This document shows, piece by piece, positions 1-11,168 of a DNA stretch of 64,000 nt. Position numbers and translations under genes: made by a program. Source of the stretch: Flaccisagitta enflata (lineage: Eukaryota > Chaetognatha > Sagittoidea > Aphragmophora). The stretch spans positions 16,058,001 through 16,122,000 of the forward strand of contig OZ231128.1 in assembly GCA_965153355.1 (NCBI GenBank), read 5' to 3'. Numbering within the stretch: the stretch's first letter is position 1; the number at the start of each line of letters is the position of its first letter. The notes beneath the pieces are model-generated. The model did not search any database. It saw only the letters and a list, made by a program, of their open reading frames with translations, and was not told the DNA's origin.

Positions 1-417
1 CCAGACCTAAACCAGACCTAAACCAGACCTAAACCAGACCTAAACCAGACATAAACCAGAATCAATCCAGATGTAAACCAGACATAAACCAGACTTAAAT
101 CAGACCTAAACCAGACCTAAACCAGACTTAAACAGACTTAAACCCGACTTAATCCAGACTCAAACCAGACTTAAACCAGACTTAAACCAGACTTAAACCA
201 GACCCAAACCAGCCTTAAACCAAACTTAAACCAGACCTGAACCAGACTTAATCCAGACTTAAACCAGACTTTAACCAGACTTTAACAAAACTTAAACCAA
301 ACTTAAACCAGACTTCAACCAGACTTAAACCAGGCATAAACCAGACTTAAACTATACTTAAACCAAACTTAAACCAGACATAGACCAGACATTAACCAGA
401 CTTAAACCACACCTTAA
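1..417. repeat. 12-bp minisatellite
   Basis: Tandem copies of a unit close to ccagacttaaac, with many single-base variants (acctaaac, acataaac). There is no open frame and no sign of a gene. It continues off the left edge of the window. Confidence 0.9.
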
Positions 418-815
418 GAAAAATGACTAAAAGTGGCTCAAAATGACCAAGAATGACTTAAAATGACTTGAGATGACTTGAGATGACTAAAAATGACTCG
501 AGATGACATAAAATGATGCAAACTGACAAAAACTACAAAAGCCCAAAAAAAAAACTTAGAATGACTTATAATGACTTATAATGACTTAAAATGACTTAAA
601 ATGAATTAAAATGACTTAGCATGACTTAAAATGACTTAAAATGACTTATAAAAACTTAAAATGACAAAAATAACAAAAAATGATGAAATGACTTAGATGA
701 CTAAAAATGACTCAAAATGACTGGAAATGACATATAATGACTTAAAATGACTTAAAATGACTTAAAATGACTTAAAATAACCTAATATGACATAAAATGA
801 CGCAAAACAACAAAA
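418..815. repeat. 11-bp minisatellite
   Basis: Tandem degenerate copies of aaaatgactta. It abuts the preceding 12-bp array without unique sequence between them, and runs up to a hairpin-ended short element. Confidence 0.85.
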
Positions 816-823
816 AAAAGCAA

Positions 824-918
824 AGTGTTACTGACCGACCGACCGACCGACGGACCGACCGACGGACCGATCGACAGACGGACGAAGCGGGTCATAGAGT
901 CGCGTGCACGCGACTAAA
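824..918 (-). mobile_element. Hairpin-ended short element (subfamily A), 3' part
   Basis: A run of gaccgaccgacgg-like units is followed by a perfect hairpin (stem gtcgcg / cgcgac, loop tgca) and then taaaaa. This matches the hairpin end of the full copy at 15672-15885. The AACAAGGCC end is missing; minisatellite takes its place. Confidence 0.7.
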
Positions 919-1445
919 AACCGTAGAAGATAAAGATTTATGAAAGCATGAGTGGTAAGTATGAAAAAGTATACTTTTTAGTAATCAAAACTAGAATTCA
1001 CATAGTCAGTAATAAAACTTTTTAGGTATATTCTACTCTGATAAAAAAGTTACTTAGAATATATTTTATGAAAATAATCTGAAATTCTGTTTTTAATATT
1101 TTTTGCTCTTTAGGCTTAGTTTATTTGCTTCAGTGAGCTTCATTCATGTTAATATAATTAACCTCCCTCAGCATAATGTGTGCCAAGCAAAGAATATTAT
1201 CATTGAGTAGTCACAAGTACAAAAATCTATGATATTGTTACCTATTTTGCCTATGAAATAAAATCCTGTCAAAATCAAAATCTTCAAATCATTTGACTAC
1301 CATAGTGACAGAGGTTACAGAAAATACCTGCAATCACTTTTAGCTTCTAGTATGACTAACTGGGGTAATCTGGTCCAAATTTCATGATGCTGGGTCACTT
1401 TTAAGTATAGTTTTCTTTCTATGAAGCAAATGCGGATAATTTTAC
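919..1445. other. AT-rich sequence without recognised features
   Basis: No long frame, RNA gene or clear repeat seen. Confidence 0.5.
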
Positions 1446-1840
1446 ACTCCCTGTTATGAGGCCTGAGAGGATAAATTTGAGGTTTGAAAGGATAGAGTTG
1501 AGGACTAATGGGCCTAGTTTGAGGCCTGAAAGGCTTGGAAGTTATGATTTGAGGGTTGAGAGGTCTGATTTGAGGTCTGAAAAGGCTGATTTGAAGCTTG
1601 ATAGGGCTGATTTGAGGCCTGAGAGGGTGGATTATACGCCTGAGAGGTGGATTTGAGGCCTGAGAGTCCCGATTTGAGGCTTGAGTGGCCTTATTTGAGG
1701 CCTGAGAGGACTGATTTGAGGTTTGAGATGCCTAATTTTAGGTCAATATAGGGGGGGGGGAACAAATGATCAAACGGACAAACGAAAGTCCCCCTGTGTT
1801 TTACAAGACTGCGTCCCCTTTGGAGCCGCTGCCCAAAAAG
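1446..1840 (-). mobile_element. Cassette repeat, type F, single-orientation core
   Basis: The core is a minisatellite near gatttgaggcctgagagg. It is followed by a G run, a cggacaaacgaaagtcccc tract and the reversed conserved end (gtcccctttggagccgctgcccaaaa). The same end occurs at 7552, 16668, 55434 and 59800. A 66-codon frame across the core is only the minisatellite being open in that phase. Confidence 0.75.
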
Positions 1841-1904
1841 ACATTGTGCAAAATGGACTCTGATATCCGCTTGCTCTTTCTCACTGTAAGAACCACCGTA
1901 TAAA

Positions 1905-1990
1905 GCCGCGAAATTGCCGCTATATAAGAGACTTTGTCCGTCTGTCGGTCCTTTGGTCCATCAGTCCTTTGGTATGTTGGTCTGTCAGAT
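1905..1990 (+). mobile_element. Fragment of hairpin-ended short element (C/D type)
   Basis: The string ttgccgctatataagagactttgtccgtctgtcgg resembles the segment just inside the hairpin of other copies. The hairpin itself is degraded. Confidence 0.45.
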
Positions 1991-2990
1991 TGTCTGTCTG
2001 GAACGCATGACTCGAAAAGTAAAATACGCGCGTTTTAAATATTGTGTGTCCCAGAGTGTGAGGAGGGGACGATGTTCGAGTTTCTTGTAAGGTCAGTATT
2101 ATATAAATTTTGGATGACATCGTTAAAAATTCCTGTTTAAGGGATAGGATGAGAATAGGAATAGAAATAGAAACCACAGGGAGATTTAATCATATCATTT
2201 TTGTCAAATGTGTGACAGGCAGAAAACTGACCGACGTCATAAAAACTAAATGAAATGAAATACGTGTATTTTACCGGGTATCTACTCTACGCGAGTACAA
2301 TTGATAGCAGTTATTTTCCGGATGGGTCACAAGTAAGCCAAAAATCCAATGTGAAATAGTTAAAAGACAATGGATATAAAAAACAGTAGAATTACAGCAT
2401 CTTTAGAATCACGGAAAGGAAATCCACTTTTATTGTTGGAAGCTTGTAAAAGCTGTGAACCAGGTGAAAAACAGATTGGTTAAGATTGTTAACTAAAACA
2501 GCGAGAAGCGGTATCAAAATCTCATTCTTGTAAGGACTCAACCTCCTCCTCATCATCATCCGACTCCCAACAGCCTGCAGGTCGACTTTACAAACGTTAC
2601 GAGTAGAGGGGCGCGGGGACTCCGATATCGTCATGAACGGCGTTGGAACGTGAATTTGGCTGTCGGGAGAGTAAAGCTAGGAGAAGGAAGGGGACAGATT
2701 TGTTATTTCACTGGAATATATAAGCCAAGATTGAGGGTTGTTGTTACTTAGTTTACGAGTGCCCCAGTTAGCACCCACGCATGGTCGGTCAGTTAGTACT
2801 TGAAATTGCATAAGTCAATCTTTTTTTCTCCTATATCGGCCTTTAAAAAAAATGCTATGGTACAACTGTTTAACTAAAATATGGTAGGTTTGCAAGTGGA
2901 ATCAAAGTTTCTAGAGTTAGAAAATAGGAAATGTAGGAAAAAGCAGATTGAATTAATTGCAATGACTTAATGATGTTTTTGAGTCAAAAG
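1991..2990. other. No supported gene
   Basis: Short frames on the minus strand (1920-2177, 2392-2634) have no recognisable domain, splice context or codon pattern. Nothing else is seen. Confidence 0.5.
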
Positions 2991-2993
2991 GGT

Positions 2994-3345
2994 GTACAAC
3001 ACTGCCTAATTACAGTGCTATTGCGGGATTACTTAGTAGCAGTTTTTCATTTGTGGCTTTTTTGTAGATAAGTGAACGACACTGGCTAGGCCCAGTGCAT
3101 CGCGTGATAACTTGTTACTTTTTTCTCTTTATCATCTGTTAGTTTAGAGTTAGTAAACGACACTGGCAAGTTCCAGTGCATCGCAAAATGACTTGTTAGC
3201 AGTTCATCTTTGTATGCTGATAGTTAGGATAGTTAAACGACACTAGCTAGATCTAGTGCAACGCAGAGATAATCATTTATGGTTTATCCTTGACATTTAT
3301 GAATTTGAGAGTAAGTTTACGACACTGGCGAGTTCCAGTGCCAAA
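2994..3345. repeat. About 80-bp tandem repeat with conserved small hairpin
   Basis: Five spaced units start near 2994, 3072, 3158, 3237 and 3319. Each contains cgacactgg...ccagtgcatcgc, an inverted pair with a 6-8 base loop. One unit has cactag...ctagtg, so the stem change is compensated on both sides. The spacers vary and often contain cttgttac or tagcagttt. It lies downstream of the minus-strand LINE and could belong to that element's 3' region. Confidence 0.75.
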
Positions 3346-3730
3346 GCAGAAGTAGAATTATAGATATTCTCAATTTTTTTTATGAAGCTATGATTGTGGG
3401 AGTGACAAGCCACCCTATCCTATGACTGGTTTGGAGAATACCTTAAGCATTGGCTGATAAGGCTGAGAAATAGAATTGGTATAGGTTAAGAAGGAGTTGA
3501 GCTGACGTGGCTAAGAGAAAGAAAAGGTTATGGGGGGTTGGGCACTAATTTCAGAGAGGGAAATAGAATAAATTGACAAACAGAAAGACAAAAGTGTGAG
3601 GTTGATTAGGCATGAAAAGACCTGAAACAAGAGTGATGGAAAGATTGATGAGTGATGAGAGGAGTGGTGAGAGAGAGAGAGGAAAATTCAGTGGTGAGAA
3701 ATTCAGTGGTGAGAGAGAAAGTCAAAAAGT
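3346..3730. other. Possible LINE 3' UTR
   Basis: Purine-rich sequence directly after the stop codon of the minus-strand reverse transcriptase, with several gtgagagagaga stretches. No gene seen. Its assignment to the LINE is an inference from position. Confidence 0.35.
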
Positions 3731-5938
3731 TTAGTGGAATTTTCTATCAGAGCAAAGGGGGTTAGTGCATATACATACTTCAGGGTAATTTTGAAGCAAG
3801 AGTTCTTTAGTTTCTTTCTTAAAGCGTTTTCTTGAGTCTATTAGCTTTAGATTATCTGGTAAGTCATTCCAAAATGATGGCGCGAGACAGGGGAAAGAAC
3901 GTTTGTTCAAGATAGAAGAAAGAGGCTGAAGTTTTACATTATTTGGGTGTTGGCTTGCTGATCTAAGATTATGATTTGAAGTTTCTGAAAGGAGATGCTG
4001 TTGATAGTCATAGATGTCAGGTCCAATGCCTTTCGTCATATTGTACATAAGACTTAAACATTGGTGTTTATGCTGGTCAGATAGCTTTAGTAGTTTGAGT
4101 TTTTTCATACGGGGTTCACTGTGTGCGAGCCAATGTGATTTAGAAATTATTCGTACTGCCTTTTTTTGTATGCCATTTATTCTTTTTAGATTTTTTTCAA
4201 ATGTTGCTCCCCATACTTCAAGTCCATAGCAAAGGTGAGAGAAGATAAGAGAGTTATAAATAGTTAGAAGTGAACATGTAGGAAGGATTTTTTTGACGCG
4301 ACTTAGCACACCTGTATTCCTGGCCATTTTGTTAGCGACTTTGTTACAGTGATTTTCCCATGTAAGATGCTCATCTAGAGTTATTCCTAGAAATGTGGTG
4401 TCTTTTTCGCATTCTAAGATAGAGCCATCAAGGATTACATCAGGAATACCTTCAGGAAGATTATATCCTTTTTTTCTAAAGCAGACAAGTTTGGTTTTAT
4501 CCACATTCAGTTTCAGCTTATTTGCCTTGAAGTAGTCACTAAGGCTGTCAAGTTCAGTATTTAAAGTTGCCACAAGTTCAGTTATATTTTTTCCTCTTAT
4601 AATAAGGTTAGTGTCATCAGCAAACATAACGGGAGTCACTTTGTCCAAAGCTGCAGGTAGGTCATTAATGTATATCAAAAAAAGAAGTGGACCTAGAATG
4701 CTTCCTTGTGGTACACCAAACAGGATTGGGGCCAACGAACTTTTGGTACCATCCATGTCTACATATTGTTGCCTATTTGTGAGATAGGATCGAATCCAGG
4801 ATAACCATTTTCCTCTTATACCATAGTGATCAAGTTTCATGAGTAGAATTTCATGGTCTAAGGTATCAAACGCTTTTGAGAGATCACAAAATACTCCTAT
4901 TGAAAGTTCATTTTCCTTCATTGCATTTTCTATGGTTTTAAGAAAATCAAGAGTAGCATGTGTTGTATTGTGCCCCTTTCTGAACCCGTACTGAGATTTA
5001 AAAAGTATACCGTACCGCACCAGAAAATGAAATATTTTGTTATAGACAAGTTTCTCAATGATTTTGGAAAAGATTGGAAGCAACGATATTGGCCTGTAAT
5101 TAGTGAATAGGTAGTTTTCTCCTTTGTTTTTATAAACAGGTATTACTCTTGCTACTTTACTCATATCAGGACACTTACCAGATGATAGAGAGCAGTTGAT
5201 CAAGTGCACAAACATAGGCGCTAGAATGTCCATATCACCAAGAATAACCTTTTGGGAAAGCCCATAGGCATCACAACTTGACTTTGGGTGAAGGAGGCGA
5301 CAAGCGTTAAAGACATCCTGCCTATTAAAACGACAAGTTAACAATTGATGTGTTAGACGTTCTTTGTTTTTTGATAAGAAGAATAATGGATCTTTTTTTG
5401 ATGCACCCACACTTTTATTAGTGTCTGGTCCAACTGCAGAGTAATATGCGTTCATGTTATTTGATATTTGTTGTTTGTCTGTCATCCAGGTATCATTGTG
5501 AAAGAAGGCTGATGGAAAGCCTGATTTGTCATTTACTTTACCCATGGCCCTTCGCAGGATATTCCATTGCTCTTTTATATTGTTCCAATTCTCTGAAACC
5601 TTTTTCTTGTAATAATCATGTTCAGCTTTACGGCAGTTTGCAACAATCTCGTTTCTTAAGTGTTTGTAGTCATCTCGTCTTCCTGGCTGCCTTAAAAGTC
5701 GATCTCTCCTTTTCATTTTCCTTATTATTTCAGATGTCATCCATGGTTCTCTTAGGTAGTGATCCCATTTCACTTCAAAGCTTTTAGAGGTCAAAGAGTC
5801 ATTGTAGAAGAAACAGTATTTATTTTGAAACATTTGGTAAGCAATATCAGGGTCATTTTCAGCAAAGAAATAGTCCCAAGATTGATCTCTTAAAGCTTGT
5901 CGTCTTTTCAGGTATTTGTCGCTTGTTAATAGAATCAC
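3731..5938 (-). CDS. Non-LTR retrotransposon reverse transcriptase (5'-truncated LINE)
   Basis: An open frame of 735 codons with the RVT_1 core of the L2/CR1/Jockey group. Visible motifs, in order: NYRPISLLPIFSKIIEKL, the GFRKGHNTTHATLDFL finger, the catalytic DLSKAFDTLDHEILL block, VPQGSILGPLLFLIYINDLP, and the FADDTN active-site box. The usual C-terminal thumb and connector follow (FSHLCYGLEVWG, then IQKKAVRII). The protein would copy its own RNA by target-primed reverse transcription. About 230 residues before the core match the linker that normally follows an AP endonuclease. No endonuclease is present: stops appear in frame just upstream (near 5941-5950), so the copy is 5'-truncated, as is typical for LINEs. 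The C-terminus carries a short CxC/CxxxxC pattern. The long intact frame suggests a fairly recent copy. The start codon is nominal. Confidence 0.93.
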   Translation of the reverse strand: MILLTSDKYLKRRQALRDQSWDYFFAENDPDIAYQMFQNKYCFFYNDSLTSKSFEVKWDHYLREPWMTSEIIRKMKRRDRLLRQPGRRDDYKHLRNEIVANCRKAEHDYYKKKVSENWNNIKEQWNILRRAMGKVNDKSGFPSAFFHNDTWMTDKQQISNNMNAYYSAVGPDTNKSVGASKKDPLFFLSKNKERLTHQLLTCRFNRQDVFNACRLLHPKSSCDAYGLSQKVILGDMDILAPMFVHLINCSLSSGKCPDMSKVARVIPVYKNKGENYLFTNYRPISLLPIFSKIIEKLVYNKIFHFLVRYGILFKSQYGFRKGHNTTHATLDFLKTIENAMKENELSIGVFCDLSKAFDTLDHEILLMKLDHYGIRGKWLSWIRSYLTNRQQYVDMDGTKSSLAPILFGVPQGSILGPLLFLIYINDLPAALDKVTPVMFADDTNLIIRGKNITELVATLNTELDSLSDYFKANKLKLNVDKTKLVCFRKKGYNLPEGIPDVILDGSILECEKDTTFLGITLDEHLTWENHCNKVANKMARNTGVLSRVKKILPTCSLLTIYNSLIFSHLCYGLEVWGATFEKNLKRINGIQKKAVRIISKSHWLAHSEPRMKKLKLLKLSDQHKHQCLSLMYNMTKGIGPDIYDYQQHLLSETSNHNLRSASQHPNNVKLQPLSSILNKRSFPCLAPSFWNDLPDNLKLIDSRKRFKKETKELLLQNYPEVCICTNPLCSDRKFH

Positions 5939-6020
5939 TGTCCTTTCTTAGAATCATTGTCTAGCTACCCGCACATGAAATGGGAATGTTTTCTTGTCTA
6001 GTTTACTCCTTGCCGGAAGA

Positions 6021-6176
6021 AACAAGGCCGGGTACACGGCAAGACATTCGCCGACGGATGGGCAGGGGCAGTAATACAAAAACCGCTAGTAATCAAAAAA
6101 TATTTCAGACCGATGGACGGACAGACGGACCGACCGACACAGCAAGGTGTAGAGTCGCGTGTCCGCGACTAAAAAG
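6021..6176 (-). mobile_element. Hairpin-ended short element, subfamily A
   Basis: Begins aacaaggccgggtacacgg, has the gatgggcaggggcagta block and a run of gacggaccgacc units, and ends with hairpin gtcgcgtgtccgcgac followed by taaaaa. Shorter in the middle than the copy at 15672. Confidence 0.8.
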
Positions 6177-6853
6177 AACACTGTTCTTTTTTGTTGTTGT
6201 TGTGGCATCAAAACCAAACCATTTTTTTCTTTTTTCACACCAAGTCTTTAACGATTCTAAGTCGCCTGCTACGGCACTCTACTAGACACTTTTCGGTCCA
6301 TCAGTCTATGCTTCAATTCGTCACATTTTTCGATTAAGCTTGTTATTTGCGTTTCTGCTGTTGCCAAAGTGCCTGACTGATATCCCAGATCAGTGTTCCC
6401 GCCCTTGCCTGCTGTCGCCCTTGACTGCTCTTGCATCACTATCCCTGCCCATCCGACTCAGACTACGGATGACTAAAACTGGGGTGTAACCAGTCAGACT
6501 GGCCTAGCTTTTCGTTTTTCTTCTCTTCTTTCAAATGCGTCCTCGCACCTCAATAATTGGGTGTGTTCGTAGGTAGGTAGGTCTGTCTGTCCATGGGTCC
6601 GTCTGTAGGTAGCACACACAAAATTTCTTGACGCAATTTTGAATGTTGTCTCTTGGTTTTTTAATTCTATCTTGTATGGATAGGGTACGCATCTATTGGA
6701 CATCTCTTGGCTTCGTTGTTGTTCCACGTTGTTGTTGTTGCCTGGGAGTCCTTCTGACCCTTGATTGCTTTCTTAATCAGTAGCCCATAGCGTAACGCGC
6801 TTTTTATAGCCGGATAAGTCAGGCATGAAACGACTCGATGAACACCAAAGAAG
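6177..6853. other. Intergenic sequence with D-type element debris
   Basis: Positions 6530-6600 contain aaatgcgtcctcgcacctc and a gtccgtc run. Positions 6690-6715 contain acgcatctattggacatctcttgg. These are the two ends of a D-type short element. No gene is supported. Confidence 0.45.
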
Positions 6854-6855
6854 TA

Positions 6856-7463
6856 CTATCTTCGCCAAAAGAAACGCGACACCCTGGCAATGATATGATT
6901 TATTGACCATACTCTGACAAAATTTAGTTACTGAGAGGGTTTGGAGGTCAAGTATGTTATTTTTATAAAAGATTCAAGAGACTGTGTATCTAAAATGCAA
7001 TTTATATCGCATTTCTTCATTAACAGGGGTCATAACCTTTTCTCATTTGTCCACAGTTTTTGCAAGCCTATGATTTTTTATTAAGGTTTACTCTTTTGCT
7101 TGCCATTTCTAAACGGCTTGAGCTACAGAATCCAGATTGCGCCCACCTTCCAGATTTTTTGATGTAGATTAATTTGCTTTTTTGGAAAAAGTATCTAGCT
7201 TCTCCAGAAGCTAAGATAACAAAAGTTAAAGTTCTATCAAATTTAATTTATTTTTTTTCACAATTTTTTATCAATTCTGAATATGACTATTTTCTTTTTT
7301 TTTGCTTGCCATTTCTAAACGCTTTAAGATACAGTTACCAGATTGGACTCATTTTGTAGATCTTTTCATGAAGATTAATTCCTTTTTTTAAAAAAGTATC
7401 TAGCTTTTCTAGAAGCCAAGATATTGTATATTGAAGGTGTCGCGTTTCTTTTGGCGAAGATAG
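6856..7463. mobile_element. TA-flanked inverted-repeat element, 608 bp
   Basis: Perfect 28-bp terminal inverted repeats (start ctatcttcgccaaaagaaac) flanked by TA on both sides (6854-6855 and 7464-7465), as in Tc1/mariner-type MITEs. Inside, two tandem half-copies of a block start gcttgccatttctaaacg (near 7100 and 7305). No transposase frame. Related internal blocks occur in other TA-flanked elements here. Confidence 0.88.
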
Positions 7464-7551
7464 TATTCAGGCAAGAGGCACAAAGAGAGACCTCGAAGAT
7501 CAGAAGAAAAGAAAATATTATTTCCTTTTTAATGCGTTTGATTTAAACTAC

Positions 7552-8060
7552 TTTTTGGGCAGGTCCCGAAGGGGACGAAGTCCTGTAGAACACAGGGGAA
7601 TCTGTCCGTCCGTACGTATGTATGTACGTACGTCCGTCCCCCCCGCCCCATCCTCAGGGCTTTGTCTCCTTTGGGGCCTATTCTGACCCATATTCTGCCA
7701 AATAGCCCAAATCCAAGCAATAAGGCCTAAATCTAAGCAAAATGGCCGAAATCCAAGCATAATGGCCTAAATCCAAGCAAAATGGACAAAATCTGCCAGA
7801 AAACCCCAATTCTGGCCCGAGGTATATTATTTGGACCTGTATTGTGGCCTCCGATACCTAGATTTTCACCAGATTTGGGCCATTTTGCTTGGATTCGGGC
7901 CATTATGCTTGGATTTGGGCCATTTTGCTTAGATTTGGGCCATATTGCTTGGATTTGGGCTGTTTGGCAGAATTTGGGTCAGAATAGGCCCCAAAGGAGA
8001 CGAAGCCCTGAGGATGGGGCCGGGGGGACAAATGGACGGACGTACATACGACAGCATGCC
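7552..8060 (+). mobile_element. Cassette repeat, type F, palindromic core
   Basis: Starts with the conserved end (gggcaggtcccgaaggggacgaagtcctgtagaacac) and a gtccgtacgtatg tract. Then comes a 20-bp minisatellite (ggcctaaatctaagcaaaat) which flips orientation near 7850 and reads as gggccattttgcttggattt. It closes with ccccaaaggagacgaagccctgagg and a cggacgtac tract. Frames seen across it are repeat artefacts. Confidence 0.8.
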
Positions 8061-8640
8061 CACGAAGGCAACATTTAGGGTTTCAAAACGAGTCAAAATT
8101 GAAAATACACATTAGTGAAAATAGAAAAACAAGTGAATAAAAATTATTAAGATAAGACATGCATGATATTTGAAAGCAAAATTTGCATCCGTTAAGCAAG
8201 AGACTCAAAATTAGCTTAAATTACTGAGGAAGATTTACTGAAAATTTCTGCAAATCTCTTTTTTGTCACTGACAAGGGGTTGGTCGAAATTATAAGTTTG
8301 CATAGAAAATGAAAAAATGAAAAAACAAAGAACATAGTTCTCTTCCCAAATCGTTTTTAGAGAGAACTATGTCTTTGAAAATGCAAAATTCTTTTGGTTG
8401 TGGCTGTCTTATAATTTCGACCTGAGAAAATAGAAAAAAATGTTAACAGAATTTCACTAAAATCTTTATTTTTTTGCACTTTCCCATGAGAATTGTTTAT
8501 CAAAAGGCGATTTAAAGCGTAAAATATGGAACAGACGTACATATCAAGTGTATCCAGTGACAACCTGAGCAATGATAACATTTGTGGATAGATAATTAGT
8601 CCATTATTGATGCAAAAGTGGGGTGAAGCGCTTCATTTTT
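8061..8640. other. AT-rich sequence with a local inverted repeat
   Basis: A sub-palindrome near 8300-8370 pairs aacatagttctct with agagaactatgt. A longer partial pairing links gtcgaaattataag (8283) with cttataatttcgac (8410). Possibly a small foldback element. No gene seen. Confidence 0.4.
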
Positions 8641-8654
8641 CCCTGGCAGATTTC

Positions 8655-8757
8655 ACGTCATACGGCCGCTGCCCTGCTCCCCCTCATCTTAAATCAAACA
8701 CTACTCAAGCAGGGCACGGGTACCGCTGACCACTTACTGCCTTTGGGCTGCTATTAA
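8655..8757 (+). mobile_element. Cassette repeat end fragment
   Basis: ggccgctgccctgctcccc, then caagcagggcacgggtaccgctgaccac and ttgggctgctatt: the standard closing module of type F cassettes, without a core. Confidence 0.65.
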
Positions 8758-9615
8758 GTTTCCTCTCCAAGGGACTCGAAAATATTTTGGGCCTACCGAC
8801 TACCGCAGGAAGGTGTAGAGTCCGCGACTAAAAAGAACCCTCAAATTTCAGTGGCGAATCTTTCAGTACAGCTGATTTTGACCCTACGTCCGTAAAGCCG
8901 TCCGTCACAAAGTTCAATTTTTGTTTTCTTTTTATGATTGAAAGGATCGTAAGAGTAAGTTTGAAAATGTGTATGGTTTTTTTAGTGTTATATTTTTCCA
9001 TTTTTGTTTGCTTTTTTCTAAATAAATCAGCTTTTCTCTAGCCGCAATTGTCAAAAGAAAGTTCATTATTAGCAAAACTAATGGACTATGAGTGCTGAAA
9101 TTTTGCATGAAGAATACTGTCAATGATATGCTATCGGATACTAACCGACCGTGTGACCGACTAACCGACAGAAAATGCGTCTAATAGTCGAGTAGCACGC
9201 ACTTAGTAAGGAATTTTTAACCACTTACGGAAACAGAGAAAGCAGATATGGAAACATCTTTACATACGTAGCCATTTTCTTTGTGTCAATGTTGCAAGTT
9301 GGAGATGCAAAGCAGAGAAAAAGACGAGAGAGGGGCGGGACTGGAAAGATATAGATAGAAAGAGGATTGGAGATAAAGATATAAATGGGGGAAATGGGGG
9401 AACGCACGGTGTACCTAATTTGGTTGAATACTCTGTGTATGAAGCATGGCATTGCATAACATACAGATCAGCTTGCACAATACTTTTTTTATTGATTGTA
9501 ATCAATGAACATTGTTTCTAAAATGCATTTTCATGAAAATGTCGTTGCCATCGAAATCATGGACATAACATGACTATTAACGGTTACATGCTTATAAGAA
9601 CAAATATATCGCACT
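8758..9615. other. Intergenic sequence, degraded short-element pieces
   Basis: Positions 8790-8835 (ctaccgcaggaaggtgtagagtccgcgactaaaaagaac) and 9140-9200 look like eroded A-type hairpin ends. Short frames at 8932-9505 show no domain. Confidence 0.4.
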
Positions 9616-10086
9616 TTTTGGGCAGCGGCCCCAAAGGGGTCGATGACCTAAGGGGAATTTTCTCCTCCTTATCCTCCGCCTTCTCCTCTTCCTCCTTCTC
9701 CTCCTTCTTCTCCATCCCTCCTTTCCACCTGCATCTACCAAATTGTACCAAATTGTGCCAAATTCTGTCAATTTCTGTAAAATTCTGCCAAATTCTTCCA
9801 ATTTCTGTAACGTTCTGCCAAATTCTGCCGACTTCTGCCAAATTCTGCCAAGTTCTACCAAATTCTGCATAATTCAACCAAATTCTGTCTGATTTGGCTA
9901 AATTCTGCCAAACTCTGCCTAATTTTGCCAATTTCTGACAAATTCTGCAAAAACTCCTCATATATGGGTAGATAAAGGTCATCAACCCCTCTGGGACCTC
10001 TACCCTGTAACTCCCTCAATCCTAATCACAAACTATTCCGGCAGGGTCCGGGTACCGCTGACCATATAATGCTTTTGGGACTATTA
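9616..10086 (+). mobile_element. Cassette repeat, type E
   Basis: Opens gggcagcggccccaaaggggtcgatgacct and closes ggtcatcaacccctctggg...gggtaccgctgaccatataatgcttttgggactatt. The core (about 9735-9955) is a near-perfect 10-11 bp repeat, gccaaattct. It is preceded by a ctcctcctt tract. The overlapping 133- and 100-codon frames are the 10-bp repeat read in different phases. Confidence 0.82.
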
Positions 10087-10107
10087 ATGATGCCTTCATC
10101 TGAGGGT

Positions 10108-10240
10108 ATCTTCTTAGTCGCGTGCACGCGACTCTACAACCCGCTTTGTCCGTCCATCTGTCGGTTGGTCGGTCAGTCACGTTTTACTTTTTTTATGATT
10201 TTATTTTTTGACCCCACTGCTACTGCCTAAATGGCCTAGT
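10108..10240 (+). mobile_element. Hairpin-ended short element, subfamily A, hairpin half
   Basis: cttagtcgcgtgcacgcgactctacaacccgctttgtccgtcc, then a ggttggtcggtcagtcac run and tttatgatttt. The AACAAGGCC end is absent. Confidence 0.75.
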
Positions 10241-10439
10241 TGTTATTCATCGTATTGAATTAACATTAAAATCAATACCTCTGTAGTGCAAATTTCGCTT
10301 CTGCATTGCATTCTTAAGAAAAATCAATAGAAAACATTTCTTGAAAAGGACAAACATATTGCAAGCAGGGTAAATCTTATCTTGGCGTTTCTGGACAGTG
10401 GACATCTGGTCAAACTAATTTTTGATTGCGGATGCATAA

Positions 10440-10640
10440 CTCTGAAAGTGACTTTGTCCGTCTGTTGGTCCATCCAACCCTGATGATCGAGTCAAAAAGT
10501 GTGAAATTGTGCAATAATTATGCTGCAGTTATGATTGTCAGTGTTTGTTAATGAGCATGAGGCGGGGCGGAAACGGAAAGGGCTGTATGCCCCTGCCCAG
10601 CCGCCCGCGAAAATATTGTAACCCCGCGTTGTTTACCTCT
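10440..10640 (+). mobile_element. Hairpin-ended short element, subfamily C, eroded
   Basis: Contains aactctgaaagtgactttgtccgtctgttgg at one end and gcccctgcccagccgcccgcgaaaatattgtaaccccgcg at the other, the two end modules of C-type copies such as 30158-30377. Confidence 0.5.
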
Positions 10641-10854
10641 TATTACCGCATTGTGCCATTGTTTCAGAAACGTTTCATGTTCCCATGTGAATAAACCGAT
10701 TATCACAAGGATCAGCAACTTAGCTTTAATTGTGGGTACCGACATTGCGCTTTATGATACGGACGGTCGAACCGTGGGATTTTAGCGCAATGATGCATGC
10801 ACTATGCAACAAGTGTAAGACGTTCATTTAGTTCATATGGCGCATAGTGATAGA

Positions 10855-11047
10855 AAACAAGGCCGGATACACGGCTACCGTAGTCGAGTGCGGGTGGGCA
10901 GGGGCAGTGAGTAAAAATGCTAACTCAAGCATTTGGGCAGGAGCAGTAATGCAAATGACACCCAAAAACGCCAAAAAAGCTAGCGTCTACTGACAGACCA
11001 ACTGAACGACCAACCGACCAACGAACATAGCACGCGACCAAAAAGCA
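10855..11047 (-). mobile_element. Hairpin-ended short element, subfamily A
   Basis: Starts aaaacaaggccggatacacgg, carries gtgcgggtgggcaggggcagtg and a gaccaaccgaccaac run. The terminal hairpin is reduced to agcacgcgaccaaaaa. Confidence 0.75.
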
Positions 11048-11168
11048 TTGCTTTTGGGATTCACATGTGATGTTTTTTATAGCAAAATTTTCAGACGTAT
11101 ATGGCTACGACATCATCATGTTGCTATAAAAAACATCATATGTGAATCCCAAATGCAATGCCTTTTTT
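11048..11168. repeat. Small foldback palindrome
   Basis: Arms of about 45 bp pair (gggattcacatgtgatgtt with catcatatgtgaatccc, and tttttatagca with tgctataaaaa) around a 30-base loop. Confidence 0.8.

Noticed and set aside
9570-9985. Overlapping frames of 92-133 codons around a cassette core
   Set aside because: A 10-bp repeat kept open by its composition; no domain.
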